From positions 62,001 to 126,000 of the forward strand of contig QZDS01000002.1 of NCBI GenBank assembly GCA_009917455.1: DNA of 64,000 bases, written 5' to 3'. This document shows, piece after piece, positions 1-8,983 of this stretch. This DNA comes from a bacterium 1xD8-48. Its GTDB lineage: Bacteria > Bacillota > Clostridia > Lachnospirales > Lachnospiraceae. Under the pieces are notes generated by a model. The model was given only the letters and a program-made list of their open reading frames with translations, was not told the DNA's origin and made no database searches. Position numbers and translations under genes: made by a program. Position 1 is the stretch's first letter; every line of letters starts with the position of its first letter.

Positions 1-1
1 A

Positions 2-145
2 CTGGAAAACGGACACAGGGTGCTGGCACATATTAGCGGAAAATTAAGACAGAATTTTATCCGTATTCTCCCCGGCGACAAGGTTACCTTGGAGCTTTCG
101 CCCTATGATTTGAGCAAGGGAAGAATTATCTGGAGAGATAAATAA
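2..145 (+). CDS. infA: Translation initiation factor IF-1 (3' part)
   Basis: The open frame entering the window encodes the last 47 residues of IF-1, the small OB-fold factor that binds the 30S A-site during initiation. Visible IF-1 hallmarks are HISGKLR, the [10 protein letters not shown] strand and the C-terminal end GRIIWRDK followed by TAA. The start lies outside the window. It sits 66 bp before rpmJ, the normal neighbour in Firmicute spc/alpha operons. Recognition is firm despite truncation. Confidence 0.95.
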   Translation: MENGHRVLAHISGKLRQNFIRILPGDKVTLELSPYDLSKGRIIWRDK

Positions 146-211
146 TTTTCTTGCAATAAACGTTATTTCATGCTATAATGAAAAACGGTCTTTTTTGAAA
201 GGAGGTTTAAC

Positions 212-325
212 ATGAAAGTTAGATCATCAGTAAAACCGATTTGCGAAAAGTGCAAAATTATTAAAAGAAAAGGACGTATCAGAGTAATCTGTGAGAATCC
301 CAAGCACAAACAGAGACAAGGATAA
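212..325 (+). CDS. rpmJ: 50S ribosomal protein L36
   Basis: A 37-residue protein starting [15 protein letters not shown], the zinc-ribbon (C+) form of L36: CxxC at residues 11 and 14, with a third Cys (27) and a His (32) later to complete the zinc site. A GGAGG box lies 7 bases before the ATG. Length matches bacterial L36 exactly. It lies between infA and rpsM, the conserved position. Confidence 0.96.
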   Translation: MKVRSSVKPICEKCKIIKRKGRIRVICENPKHKQRQG

Positions 326-561
326 TCCACTGCAAATTGCCTGAGGGCATAGTCTGGCGGAACTGCCGCCGGACAGAATAAAGCAGGAGGTTCTTGTCCA
401 ATTGTGTTTAGCCAATATAATTGTATGAAAGAGCCTTAGTGATTACTTCTTGGTTCGTGAAGAATTTCGCGTAAAATCGGAAAATCCGATTGGGCACAAA
501 CTGCCCCAATCAATTAGTATCGACGCATAAAAATGCGTAAAAGAAAATGGAGGAAACGTAA
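326..561 (+). other. rpmJ-rpsM intergenic leader with several hairpins
   Basis: A 236-bp spacer, long for this operon. It holds short inverted repeats: AATCGGA/TCCGATT at 475-481 and 485-491, ATTGGG/CCCAAT around 489-510, and CGCAT/ATGCG near 523-537. No tRNA or open reading frame of note is seen. A ribosomal-protein autoregulatory leader is possible, but the sequence does not match one I can name. Confidence 0.3.
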
Positions 562-930
562 ATGGCTCGTATTGCAGGTGTTGATTTACCGAGAGAAAAA
601 CGTGTGGAAATTGGGCTTACCTATGTTTACGGGATTGGAAGAACCAGTTCCAACAAAATCCTGGAAAAGGCAAAGGTTAATCCCGATACCCGTGTCAGAG
701 AGCTGACAGATGATGAAGTTAAGCGAATCAGCGAGGTTATTGAGGCTGATTACATGGTGGAAGGCGACCTTCGGAGAGAAGTTGCCATGAACATCAAGAG
801 ACTTCAGGAAATCGGATGTTACAGAGGAATCCGGCACAGGAAGGGTCTGCCTGTACGTGGACAGAACACAAAGACAAACGCAAGAACAAGAAAAGGTCCC
901 AAGCGTACTGTTGCTAACAAGAAGAAATAG
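562..930 (+). CDS. rpsM: 30S ribosomal protein S13
   Basis: A 122-residue S13 protein of the small-subunit head, which contacts the P-site tRNA and helix 44 region. It starts [19 protein letters not shown] and carries the helix-two-turn-helix core followed by the [18 protein letters not shown] segment and a lysine-rich tail. An AATGGAGG box lies before the ATG. It is followed after 57 bp by rpsK, the standard order. No anomalies. Confidence 0.97.
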   Translation: MARIAGVDLPREKRVEIGLTYVYGIGRTSSNKILEKAKVNPDTRVRELTDDEVKRISEVIEADYMVEGDLRREVAMNIKRLQEIGCYRGIRHRKGLPVRGQNTKTNARTRKGPKRTVANKKK

Positions 931-987
931 TCCGGGACAAAGTGCAGAAAACAATTCATTAAGTTTAAAGAAAGTAGGTTAGTTTAA

Positions 988-1386
988 ATGGCAGCAAAAA
1001 AAGTTACGAAAAAAGTGACAAAAAGACGTGTCAAGAAAAACGTTGAACGTGGACAGGCACATATCCAGTCTTCATTTAACAACACAATTGTTACATTGAC
1101 AGACACAGAAGGAAACGCCTTAAGCTGGGCAAGTGCCGGTGGTCTTGGTTTTAGAGGTTCAAGGAAATCTACTCCCTATGCAGCGCAGATGGCAGCGGAA
1201 TCAGCAGCTAAAGCGGCTATGGTACATGGTTTAAAGACAGTTGACGTTATGGTTAAGGGCCCCGGTTCAGGACGTGAAGCGGCAATCCGTGCTCTTTCCG
1301 CGTGCGGACTGGAAGTGACCAGTATCAGGGATGTGACGCCTGTTCCTCATAACGGATGCCGTCCGCCGAAGCGCCGCCGCGTATAG
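988..1386 (+). CDS. rpsK: 30S ribosomal protein S11
   Basis: A 132-residue S11 protein of the 30S platform. A basic N-terminal extension (residues 1-20, rich in KKVTKR) precedes the core beginning [18 protein letters not shown]. The end [13 protein letters not shown] is the diagnostic S11 tail. A short AAGTAGG box precedes the ATG. It lies between rpsM and rpsD as in other Firmicutes. Confidence 0.97.
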   Translation: MAAKKVTKKVTKRRVKKNVERGQAHIQSSFNNTIVTLTDTEGNALSWASAGGLGFRGSRKSTPYAAQMAAESAAKAAMVHGLKTVDVMVKGPGSGREAAIRALSACGLEVTSIRDVTPVPHNGCRPPKRRRV

Positions 1387-1452
1387 TCGCGAAATATCAA
1401 AGCAATATTAACAGTTGGAGGAAGGCGCAACGCGCTGTAAACAATATCACGG

Positions 1453-1480
1453 GGAAAGAAAAATGTGTTGCTTTCTTTCC
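1453..1480 (+). repeat. Hairpin upstream of rpsD
   Basis: A perfect 9-bp inverted repeat, GGAAAGAAA (1453-1461) and TTTCTTTCC (1472-1480), sits 28 bp before the rpsD GTG start in the 121-bp rpsK-rpsD spacer. S4 is a known autoregulator of its own mRNA in several bacteria, so this may be a regulatory stem. It is not followed by a T-run, so it is unlikely to be a terminator. Confidence 0.4.
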
Positions 1481-1507
1481 TGTCCGGTCATTATGGAGGT
1501 AAAAATA

Positions 1508-2101
1508 GTGGCAGTAAACAGAGTACCTGTATTAAAAAGATGTAGAGCACTTGGACTTGATCCTGTGTTTTTGGGATATGACAAAAAGTCCAACAGAACA
1601 AACGCAAGGGCAGGCAAAAAGGTAAGTGAATACGGTCTTCAGCTCAAAGAAAAGCAGAAAGCCAAATTCATTTACGGCGTACTGGAGAAACCCTTCAGAA
1701 ATTACTACGAGAAAGCTGACAGAATGAAAGGCATGACCGGTGAGAATTTGATGGTTATGCTTGAGAGCAGACTTGACAGTGTTATTTTCCGTATGGGCTT
1801 TGCCAGAACAAGAAGAGAAGCAAGGCAGATTGTCGGCCATCAGCATATTCTTGTAAACGGCAAGAGAGTTCAGATTCCCTCTTATTTGATTAAGGCCGGG
1901 GATGTGATTGAAGTCAGAGAAAAATCCAAGTCTTTACAGAGATACAAGGATATCCTTGAAGTAACAGGGGGAAGACTGGTTCCTGAGTGGCTTGAGGTAG
2001 ACCAGGAAGCATTAAAGGGAACAGTTAAGAACCTTCCTACGAGAGAAATGATTGATGTTCCTGTAAATGAGATGCTTATCGTTGAGTTATATTCCAAGTA
2101 A
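1508..2101 (+). CDS. rpsD: 30S ribosomal protein S4
   Basis: S4 is a primary 16S-binding protein that nucleates 30S body assembly. The GTG at 1508 is chosen because GGAGGT ends 6 bases upstream and the protein then begins [19 protein letters not shown], the clostridial S4 start; a longer in-frame ATG at 1415 would add 31 non-homologous residues. The product is 197 aa. The S4 RNA-binding domain is at about residues 86-150 ([19 protein letters not shown]). Only one N-terminal Cys is present, so this is the zinc-free form. Confidence 0.95.
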   Translation: MAVNRVPVLKRCRALGLDPVFLGYDKKSNRTNARAGKKVSEYGLQLKEKQKAKFIYGVLEKPFRNYYEKADRMKGMTGENLMVMLESRLDSVIFRMGFARTRREARQIVGHQHILVNGKRVQIPSYLIKAGDVIEVREKSKSLQRYKDILEVTGGRLVPEWLEVDQEALKGTVKNLPTREMIDVPVNEMLIVELYSK

Positions 2102-2172
2102 ACATTAAATGCCGCTTGGCGGCGTTCTATCACAGGAATTAGTTTCGTTGTTTGTAAAGGAGGGTATTTGCA

Positions 2173-3132
2173 GTGTTTGATTTTGAAAGACCAAATATTG
2201 AGGTGGCAGAGATATCTGAGGATAAAAAATATGGCAGATTTGTCGTAGAACCTCTGGAAAGAGGCTATGGTATCACCCTTGGCAACTCTCTTAGAAGAAT
2301 CATGCTCTCGTCACTGCCCGGCGCCGCTGTTAGCCAGGTTAAGATTGAGGGCGTACTTCATGAATTCAGCTCCATTGAAGGCGTTAAGGAAGATGTGGCT
2401 GAGATTATTATGAACATTAAGAGCCTTGCCATCAAAAACAACAGTGATACAAACGAGCCGAAGACTGCATATATAGAGTATGAAGGGGAAGGTGTCATCA
2501 AGGCATCTGACATTCAGTACGACCAGGATATTGAAATCCTTAATCCTGACCTTACAATTGCGACCTTAAATGGCAAAAATACCAAGCTTTACATGGAACT
2601 GACCATCACCAAAGGCAGAGGCTATGTGAGCGCTGATAAGAATAAAGGTGAAGATTTACCTATCGGTGTTATAGCGGTAGACTCCATCTACACGCCTGTT
2701 GAGAGAGTGAATGTCACTGTCGAAAACACGCGTGTCGGTCAGATTACAGACTTTGACAAACTGACGCTGGATGTCTTTACAAACGGAACGCTGGTTCCTG
2801 ACGAGGCGGTCAGTCTGGCTGCAAAAGTACTTAGCGAACATTTAAGCCTTTTCATTGATTTGTCCGAAAATGCCAAGACTGCAGAAGTTATGGTGGAAAA
2901 GGAAGAGGATGAAAAAGAAAAGGTACTGGAAATGAGCATTGACGAGTTGGAATTGTCAGTCCGTTCATATAATTGCTTAAAGAGAGCTGGTATTAATACA
3001 GTTGAAGAATTGACAAATAAGACCTCTGAGGATATGATGAAAGTCCGCAACCTGGGACGCAAGTCACTGGAGGAGGTTTTGGCGAAACTGAAAGAACTGG
3101 GACTACAGTTAAATCCCAGCGAGGAAGCGTAA
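2173..3132 (+). CDS. rpoA: DNA-directed RNA polymerase alpha subunit
   Basis: A 319-residue alpha subunit. The N-terminal dimerisation/assembly domain spans about residues 1-230 and includes [20 protein letters not shown]. An acidic linker ([10 protein letters not shown]) leads to the C-terminal domain at about 250-315, with the helix-hairpin-helix [11 protein letters not shown] that binds UP elements. The start is GTG at 2173, 10 bases after AAAGGAGGG. It lies between rpsD and rplQ, the universal alpha-operon order. Confidence 0.97.
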   Translation: MFDFERPNIEVAEISEDKKYGRFVVEPLERGYGITLGNSLRRIMLSSLPGAAVSQVKIEGVLHEFSSIEGVKEDVAEIIMNIKSLAIKNNSDTNEPKTAYIEYEGEGVIKASDIQYDQDIEILNPDLTIATLNGKNTKLYMELTITKGRGYVSADKNKGEDLPIGVIAVDSIYTPVERVNVTVENTRVGQITDFDKLTLDVFTNGTLVPDEAVSLAAKVLSEHLSLFIDLSENAKTAEVMVEKEEDEKEKVLEMSIDELELSVRSYNCLKRAGINTVEELTNKTSEDMMKVRNLGRKSLEEVLAKLKELGLQLNPSEEA

Positions 3133-3200
3133 TCCATTGTGCAGCGCATGGCAGTAAAGCCAAAGAGTATGTCCTGCGTTCTCATGAATGGTTTATATGA

Positions 3201-3238
3201 GCATTCGGTAAGTAAGTCCAAAGAGCGTAGCCGAATGT
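3201..3238 (+). repeat. Hairpin in the rpoA-rplQ spacer
   Basis: GCATTCGG at 3201-3208 pairs with CCGAATGT at 3231-3238 in the 152-bp spacer before rplQ. There is no T-run after it. It may be a processing or regulatory stem; I cannot assign it to a known family. Confidence 0.3.
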
Positions 3239-3284
3239 GCCATGAAGGGCGGGTAAATCCGCACCGTTGAGAAAGGAGCCGAAA

Positions 3285-3821
3285 ATGGCAAAATACAGAA
3301 AACTTGGGAAGACGTCTTCCCAAAGAAAAGCATTACTCAGAAATCAGGTAACCGCTCTTATTTATAAAGGCAAAATCGTTACCACACAGGCCAGAGCAAA
3401 GGAAGTTCAGAAGATTGCCGACGGACTTATCGCCCTTGCCGTAAAGGAAAGAGATAACTACGAGATGGTTAAGGTTTCCGCCAAGGTTCCTTTAAAGGAT
3501 AAGGACGGAAAGAGAGTAAAAGAAGTAGTAGACGGAAAGAAAGTTACCAAATACGAGATTGTTGAGAAAGAAATCAAGAAGGATTTGCCTTCCAGACTTC
3601 ATGCAAGACATCAGCTTCTCAAGGTTTTATATCCGGTGACGGAAGTTCCCGCTACAAATGCCGGAAGAAAGAGAGGCACAAAGAAAGTAGACTTGGTTGC
3701 CAAACTTTTTGACGAGTACGGACCGAAATATGCAAACCGCAACGGCGGTTACACAAGAATTATCAAGATTGGACAGCGCAAAGGCGACGGAGCACTGGAA
3801 GTAGTTCTTGAGTTAGTTTAA
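3285..3821 (+). CDS. rplQ: 50S ribosomal protein L17, with internal insertion
   Basis: L17 lies near the peptide exit tunnel. The ATG at 3285 follows AAAGGAG and gives the normal start MAKYRKLGKTSSQRKALLRN; an upstream in-frame TTG is ignored. At 178 aa it is about 50-60 residues longer than the usual 115-130 aa protein. The extra sequence is a charged block at about residues 57-101, between the helix ending IALAVKE and the conserved LHARHQ, plus a basic loop near 121-131. The end YANRNGGYTRIIKIG is standard. Last gene of the alpha operon. Confidence 0.95.
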   Translation: MAKYRKLGKTSSQRKALLRNQVTALIYKGKIVTTQARAKEVQKIADGLIALAVKERDNYEMVKVSAKVPLKDKDGKRVKEVVDGKKVTKYEIVEKEIKKDLPSRLHARHQLLKVLYPVTEVPATNAGRKRGTKKVDLVAKLFDEYGPKYANRNGGYTRIIKIGQRKGDGALEVVLELV

Positions 3822-3835
3822 TAAAAAAGCCATTT

Positions 3836-3862
3836 ACCCCGCATGAAAGTGCGGGGTTTTTG
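3836..3862 (+). terminator. Intrinsic terminator of the alpha operon
   Basis: CCCCGCA (3837-3843) pairs with TGCGGGG (3850-3856) around a 6-base loop and is followed directly by five T. It lies 15 bp after the rplQ stop and ends the ribosomal operon. Confidence 0.9.
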
Positions 3863-3954
3863 TATATAAATAAAAATAGTTTGTATATATGGAGGAATAT
3901 ACATGTAAAATTGCATAAAGATTTCTAAAATGACATAAAAATGCAAATTGCCCG

Positions 3955-3983
3955 TTGAATTTAACATAGCAATGTGATAAACT
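3955..3983 (+). promoter_or_regulatory. Candidate sigma-A promoter of the opp operon
   Basis: TTGAAT (3955-3960), a 17-bp spacer and TAAACT (3978-3983) preceded by TGA, i.e. an extended -10. It lies 55 bp upstream of the oppA ATG, after the rplQ terminator. Confidence 0.55.
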
Positions 3984-4038
3984 AATAAAGGCTTAAAGAA
4001 ATTGTATACAATAATACAATAGACAGGAGGAGAGGATT

Positions 4039-5769
4039 ATGAGAAAATTCAAAGCAGTTGTAGCAATTGCTTTGGCATCGGTAATGGTAGCCGGTTTTGC
4101 GGGGTGTGGAAGCAGCGGCGATGCCCCTGCAGCTTCCAGTACTGATGGCAATGCAGAAGTCGGTACGGAGGAAGCGTCCGATGCCGGAACGGAAGGAACA
4201 TCGGCGGAAACGGCCGGTTCTTCTGATTTGAATGTAATGATTGAAACCCCGGTAGAGTCGCTTGACCCTCAGGTGGCACAGGACGGAACTTCCCTTGAGG
4301 TGATTGCAAACTTTACAGACGGTCTTACTCAGATGGATGCCGACGGCCAGACCATCAACGCTCTGGCTGAAAGCTATGAGATTTCGGATGACGGACTGAC
4401 TTACACCTTCCATATTCGTGAGGATGCAAACTGGAGCAACGGAACGCCTGTTACGGCAAACGATTTTGTTTTTGCATGGCGCAGAGCGGTTGACCCTGCG
4501 GTAGCTTCCGAGTATTCATATATGCTGAGCGATATCGGACAGGTAAAGAATGCGGCGGAAATTATTGCCGGTGAAAAGGATAAGAGCGAGTTGGGCGCTA
4601 CGGCTGTGGACGAAAAGACACTCCAGGTTGAATTGAATGTGCCCGTAAGCTATTTTCTGTCACTGATGTATTTCCCTACCTATTATCCGGTAAACGAGGA
4701 GTTCTTTAATTCCTGCGGAGATACCTTTGCGACCAGCCCGGAAACGGTTCTTTCAAACGGCGCGTTTATACTGGACGATTACCAGCCCGCGGCTACGGCT
4801 TTTCACTTTACGAAGAATCCTGATTACTATGATACCGACAAAGTGAAACTGCCAGGTATCAGCTATCAGGTGATTCAGGATTCCCAGCAGGCGCTTATGA
4901 GCTATCAGACAGGCGCGTTGGATACAACCCTTGTAAACGGAGAGCAGGTTGACCAGGTGAAGGACGACCCTGAGTTCCAGACCATCGGCGCCGGATATCT
5001 GTGGTATGTCGTTCCTAACGTGGATAACGTTCCAGAGCTTGCAAACTTAAATCTTCGCCTTGCCATGACCTTTGCCATCAATCGTGACGCGATTACGGAG
5101 GATGTGCTTAAAGACGGCTCCATGCCTACCTACACGGCGGTTCCCATCGACCTTGCGGCAGGCCCTGACGGCACGGACTTTTCGGCTGACCAGAGCAGAT
5201 TTTCCGATGTATGCGCCTATGACGCAGACAAGGCCGTATCTTACTGGGAGACGGCCCTGAGCGAACTGGGTGTAACGGAAGTTTCCCTGACCATGGTAGT
5301 GGATGCCGATGATGCGCCCCAGAAGGTTGCGCAGGTACTTAAGGAGCAGTGGGAAACCACGCTGCCGGGTCTGACGGTAGAGCTTTCTGTGGAACCCAAA
5401 AAGCAGAGAATTGAAGATATGCAGAACGGCAATTTCCAGCTTGGTCTTACCCGCTGGGGACCCGACTATGCGGACCCCATGACCTACCTTGGCATGTGGG
5501 TGACGGGCAACAATAACAATTACGGCCTCTGGAGCAGCGCTGATTATGATGCGATTATTGAAAACTGCACCACCGGAGAGCTTTGTACCGATATCGAAGG
5601 ACGCTGGGCGGCGCTGTATGATGCGGAAAAGATTGTTATGGACGAGGCGGTTATTTATCCTCTCTATACACAGTGCAATGCCGAGATGATGTCCTCTAAG
5701 GTTACCGGCGTGGAATTCCACCCTGTTGCCCTTAACCGGGTTTACAAAAATGCTGTGAAAGCAGACTGA
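4039..5769 (+). CDS. oppA: Peptide ABC transporter substrate-binding lipoprotein
   Basis: An extracytoplasmic SBP family 5 protein (576 aa) that captures oligopeptides for import. It begins MRKFKAVVAIALASVMVAGF and has a lipobox ending at Cys23, so it should be lipid-anchored. A low-complexity Ser/Ala/Glu/Thr linker follows to about residue 62. The mature domain contains the typical segments PVESLDPQVAQDGTSLEV, YTFHIREDANWSNGTPVTANDFVFAWRR and FQLGLTRWGPDYADP, as in OppA/MppA-like proteins. GGAGG precedes the ATG. First gene of a five-gene operon; a hairpin after it probably raises its expression relative to the membrane genes. Confidence 0.93.
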   Translation: MRKFKAVVAIALASVMVAGFAGCGSSGDAPAASSTDGNAEVGTEEASDAGTEGTSAETAGSSDLNVMIETPVESLDPQVAQDGTSLEVIANFTDGLTQMDADGQTINALAESYEISDDGLTYTFHIREDANWSNGTPVTANDFVFAWRRAVDPAVASEYSYMLSDIGQVKNAAEIIAGEKDKSELGATAVDEKTLQVELNVPVSYFLSLMYFPTYYPVNEEFFNSCGDTFATSPETVLSNGAFILDDYQPAATAFHFTKNPDYYDTDKVKLPGISYQVIQDSQQALMSYQTGALDTTLVNGEQVDQVKDDPEFQTIGAGYLWYVVPNVDNVPELANLNLRLAMTFAINRDAITEDVLKDGSMPTYTAVPIDLAAGPDGTDFSADQSRFSDVCAYDADKAVSYWETALSELGVTEVSLTMVVDADDAPQKVAQVLKEQWETTLPGLTVELSVEPKKQRIEDMQNGNFQLGLTRWGPDYADPMTYLGMWVTGNNNNYGLWSSADYDAIIENCTTGELCTDIEGRWAALYDAEKIVMDEAVIYPLYTQCNAEMMSSKVTGVEFHPVALNRVYKNAVKAD

Positions 5770-5789
5770 TAAAGTAAAAACCAACGTTG

Positions 5790-5827
5790 CAGCCGCGCTA
5801 AGGTTCATCTGGTGCGGCTGTATTTTA
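5790..5827 (+). terminator. Attenuating hairpin between oppA and oppB
   Basis: CAGCCGC (5790-5796) pairs with GCGGCTG (5814-5820) and is followed by TATTTTA. Partial termination here would give excess binding protein over permease, a common arrangement in SBP-first ABC operons. The T-run is imperfect, so read-through is expected. Confidence 0.55.
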
Positions 5828-5854
5828 GCGGTATTGGAATGGAGGGCTTAATAA

Positions 5855-6793
5855 GTGCAGAAATACATATTCAAGCGAATACTCACATCCGTCTTTACAC
5901 TTTTAGCGATTCTTCTGGTTTTATTTATTTTGATGCAGCTCATGCCCGGTTCCCCGTTTAATGATGAAAAGTTAAATGAGGACCAGAAAATGGCGCTCTA
6001 CGTGAAATACGGATTAGACCAGCCGATAGTCGTACAGTTTTTTAAATATGTTGGAAATATGCTGAAAGGCGACTGGGGCGTCAGCTACAATATTTCCAAA
6101 AACACCCCCATCTCGCAGCTTATAGAGACGAGGCTCCCGATTTCCATCAGAATCGGCGGTTGTGCCGTGTCCTTAGGCGCGGTTATGGGATTGCTTCTGG
6201 GATTGATAGCGGCGTTAAAGCATGATACAATCATAGATTCGCTGGCTACGGTTATTTCGGTAATCGGAGTATCAGTACCCTCTTATGTATTTGCACTGGC
6301 GCTGAGCTACAATTTTGGTTTTAAGCTGGGGTGGTTTCCCATGCTGTTTTCCCAGCAGGATATTTTTGGCTCAAGCGTGCTGCCGAGCATTTCCCTGTCC
6401 ATGTTTACAATGGCTTCCATTGCAAGATTTACCCGAAGCGAAATGCTTGAGGTATTGGGAAGCGACTATATGCTTCTTGCGGAGAGCAAAGGGATATCCG
6501 GATTTCTTCTGATTTTCCGGCACGCGCTGCGCAATGCGCTGATTCCGATTATTACGGTGCTTGCTCCGCTGATTGTGGATTTAATGACAGGCTCCCTGGT
6601 GGTGGAGAAAATTTTCTCCATACCGGGTGTGGGAAGTCTCCTTGTAAATGCAATTCAGTCCAATGACTACAATGTGGTGATTTCCCTAAGCTTTATATAC
6701 TCCGCTATGTATATTGGAATTATGCTGGTTGTGGATATTCTGTACGGCATTATAGACCCCAGAATCCGGCTGGCAAAGAAAGGGGAGGGCTGA
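5855..6793 (+). CDS. oppB: Peptide ABC transporter permease, OppB type
   Basis: An integral membrane permease of 312 aa with about six transmembrane segments, the first at residues 9-29. The cytoplasmic EAA loop that docks the ATPase is visible as EVLGSDYMLLAESKGISG followed by the FRHALRNALIP helix. The end IDPRIRLAKKGEG is typical of OppB/DppB. The start is GTG at 5855 with GGAGGG upstream. It is separated by 4 bp from oppC and forms the heterodimeric channel with it. Confidence 0.93.
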   Translation: MQKYIFKRILTSVFTLLAILLVLFILMQLMPGSPFNDEKLNEDQKMALYVKYGLDQPIVVQFFKYVGNMLKGDWGVSYNISKNTPISQLIETRLPISIRIGGCAVSLGAVMGLLLGLIAALKHDTIIDSLATVISVIGVSVPSYVFALALSYNFGFKLGWFPMLFSQQDIFGSSVLPSISLSMFTMASIARFTRSEMLEVLGSDYMLLAESKGISGFLLIFRHALRNALIPIITVLAPLIVDLMTGSLVVEKIFSIPGVGSLLVNAIQSNDYNVVISLSFIYSAMYIGIMLVVDILYGIIDPRIRLAKKGEG

Positions 6794-6797
6794 ATAA

Positions 6798-7862
6798 ATG
6801 GCGAAGACAAAAACAGCTGCTTTTGCAGAGACAGCCGCCTATGTTCCCGCAGCGGCGGATTTTAAGCTGAAAAATAATAAGGACGCCATTGAAATTGACG
6901 AGAATTTTGCCGCCCAGAATTTCTGGAAGGATGTATTCATCCTTTATTTTCGCAAAATAAGCGCAGTTATCGGGTTAATCCTGATTATCGTGATTGCCGT
7001 GATGGCGGCGGCAGGTCCCGGTATGAATGAATACACCTATTCGGGACAGGAGCTTAGCCAGAAAAATTTTGCCCCAAGAGTAATTGCACTGGAGAAATTC
7101 GGTATTTTTGACGGGGGAGAGACAATCAGGACAACTACGGGCTCCAAAACGATTAACTATTATGAGGAAAAAGGCCTGACGGATTTGGAATACTGGTTTG
7201 GAAGCGATAATTTCGGACGGGATATCTGGACAAGAACATGGTCCGGCGCACGGGTATCGTTAATCATTGCCGTTGCGGCAGCCGTAATTGACATGGTAAT
7301 CGGCATGAGCTACGGCCTGATTTCCGGCTATTTCGGCGGCAGAGTGGATATGGTGATGCAGAGAATTCTGGAGATTGCAAACGGGATTCCGCGTCTGGTT
7401 ATTGTGACCTTGCTTCTTCTGGTTTTGCAGCCCGGTATGATTACGATTATCTTTGCGCTGATGCTGACAGAATGGGTGGGCATGAGCCGTATCGCCCGGG
7501 CGGAGATATTAAAGCTGAAAGAGCAGGAATTTGTTCTTGCCTCAAGAACGTTGGGGGCAGGCAGCATGTTTATTATTTTCAGGGAAATACTCCCCAATAT
7601 TATCGGGCCAATCATCACCCAGGTGATGTTTTCCATCCCTACAGCAATTTTCACGGAGGCATTCTTAAGCTTTGTAGGACTTGGCATTCCGGTTCCACAG
7701 TGTTCATTGGGCTCGCTGATTTCAGAGGGTTTTAACAGCTTTACCACACATCCCTATCAGATTATTCCGCCGATTGTTGTGATGGCGCTCCTCATGCTGA
7801 GCTTCAACCTTGTGGCAGACGGACTTCGGGAAGCGCTTGACCCTAAAATGAAGGAAATGTAA
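6798..7862 (+). CDS. oppC: Peptide ABC transporter permease, OppC type
   Basis: The second permease, 354 aa. A cytoplasmic N-terminal OppC_N segment (to about residue 50) precedes the first membrane helix (AVIGLILIIVIAVMAAAG). A periplasm-side loop of about 100 residues follows, with WFGSDNFGRDIWTRTWSGAR, the conserved OppC motif. The EAA loop is AEILKLKEQEFVLASRTLGA. It ends LREALDPKMKEM. GGGAGGG precedes the ATG, and it is translationally close to oppB. Confidence 0.93.
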   Translation: MAKTKTAAFAETAAYVPAAADFKLKNNKDAIEIDENFAAQNFWKDVFILYFRKISAVIGLILIIVIAVMAAAGPGMNEYTYSGQELSQKNFAPRVIALEKFGIFDGGETIRTTTGSKTINYYEEKGLTDLEYWFGSDNFGRDIWTRTWSGARVSLIIAVAAAVIDMVIGMSYGLISGYFGGRVDMVMQRILEIANGIPRLVIVTLLLLVLQPGMITIIFALMLTEWVGMSRIARAEILKLKEQEFVLASRTLGAGSMFIIFREILPNIIGPIITQVMFSIPTAIFTEAFLSFVGLGIPVPQCSLGSLISEGFNSFTTHPYQIIPPIVVMALLMLSFNLVADGLREALDPKMKEM

Positions 7863-7891
7863 AAATAAAAACAGCTCAAAGGGAGGTAAAG

Positions 7892-8983
7892 ATGGCAGAA
7901 GCAAAAGAGAAAATTCTTCAAATAGAAAATCTTGATATTACCTTTCGGACCACTGCCGGGCCTGTACATGCAATCAGAGGGGTCAACATTGATTTGCATA
8001 AGGGGGAAACGGTGGCGATTGTGGGAGAATCCGGTTCCGGAAAATCTGTTACCATGAAAGCAGCTATGGGAATCCTCGCCGGAAATGCAACGGTGAGCGG
8101 CGGAACCATTTTATTTTCCTATCATCACGCCGACGGTACTCCTGAGACAGTGGATATTCTTAAGAAAGATAAAAAATGGATTCGCAGCCACATCAACGGA
8201 AAGAGAATGGCAATGGTTTTTCAGGATCCCATGACCAGCCTTGACCCTACAATGACTATAGGAAAGCAGATTATGGAGGGAATGATTTATCATTTCAGGA
8301 CACCGAAAAAAGAGGCGTGGGATAAGGCGGTGGAGCTTCTTAAGGAGGTAGGCATTGAGGATGCGGAAAAGAGAATGAAAAATTATCCGCATCAGCTTTC
8401 CGGAGGTATGCGCCAGAGAGTGGTTATTGCAATTGCGCTTTCCTGTAATCCCGACCTGCTCATCTGCGATGAGCCCACAACAGCTCTCGACGTGACGATT
8501 CAGGCGAAAATTATTGAGCTGATTCACAGGGTGCAGAAAGAAAGAGGGATTTCCGTTATTTATATCACCCACGATTTGGGAGTCGTGGCCAAGGTGGCCG
8601 ATTATGCCAACGTCATGTATGCCGGGAAAATAGTGGAAAAGGGAACCATCAATGAAATTTTTTACGACCCCAGACACCCCTATACATGGGGGCTCCTTTC
8701 CGCAATGCCCGACCTGAATACGGACGACGCAAGGCTCTATACCATACCCGGTTCACCTCCAAATCTGCTGCATGAGAAAGCAGGAGACGCCTTTGCGCCG
8801 AGAAACCGTTACGCGCTGGAGATAGATGACAAGGTGGAGCCGCCGATGTTTCAGATTTCAGAAACTCACTATGCGGCAACCTGGCTGCTTGATGAGAGAG
8901 CGCCCAAGGTGGAGATGCCGGCGGAGCTTAAAGCCAGACTGGAACGTATGAAGAAGGAGGCTGAAGAATATGACAGTAAATGA
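7892..8983 (+). CDS. oppD: Peptide ABC transporter ATPase, OppD type (lacks C-terminal Cys cluster)
   Basis: One of the two cytoplasmic ATPases, 363 aa. Walker A is GESGSGKS (45-52), Q-loop Q111, signature LSGGMRQ (169-175), Walker B LLICDEP (189-195) and H-loop H227. The C-terminal oligopeptide-transporter extension is present, but the Cys residues usually found in its GCPFAPRCP-type motif are replaced: the region reads [13 protein letters not shown] (298-310), and the last usual Cys is also changed (AT at 329-330). That suggests no iron-sulfur site. It overlaps oppF by 14 bp. Confidence 0.92.
   Translation: MAEAKEKILQIENLDITFRTTAGPVHAIRGVNIDLHKGETVAIVGESGSGKSVTMKAAMGILAGNATVSGGTILFSYHHADGTPETVDILKKDKKWIRSHINGKRMAMVFQDPMTSLDPTMTIGKQIMEGMIYHFRTPKKEAWDKAVELLKEVGIEDAEKRMKNYPHQLSGGMRQRVVIAIALSCNPDLLICDEPTTALDVTIQAKIIELIHRVQKERGISVIYITHDLGVVAKVADYANVMYAGKIVEKGTINEIFYDPRHPYTWGLLSAMPDLNTDDARLYTIPGSPPNLLHEKAGDAFAPRNRYALEIDDKVEPPMFQISETHYAATWLLDERAPKVEMPAELKARLERMKKEAEEYDSK

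Noticed and set aside
586-954. Long open frame antisense to rpsM
   Set aside because: It is a shadow of a highly conserved ribosomal gene and has no homology pattern of its own.
1415-1507. Upstream in-frame ATG extending rpsD by 31 residues
   Set aside because: The extension has no S4 homology, and a GGAGGT site sits directly before the GTG at 1508.
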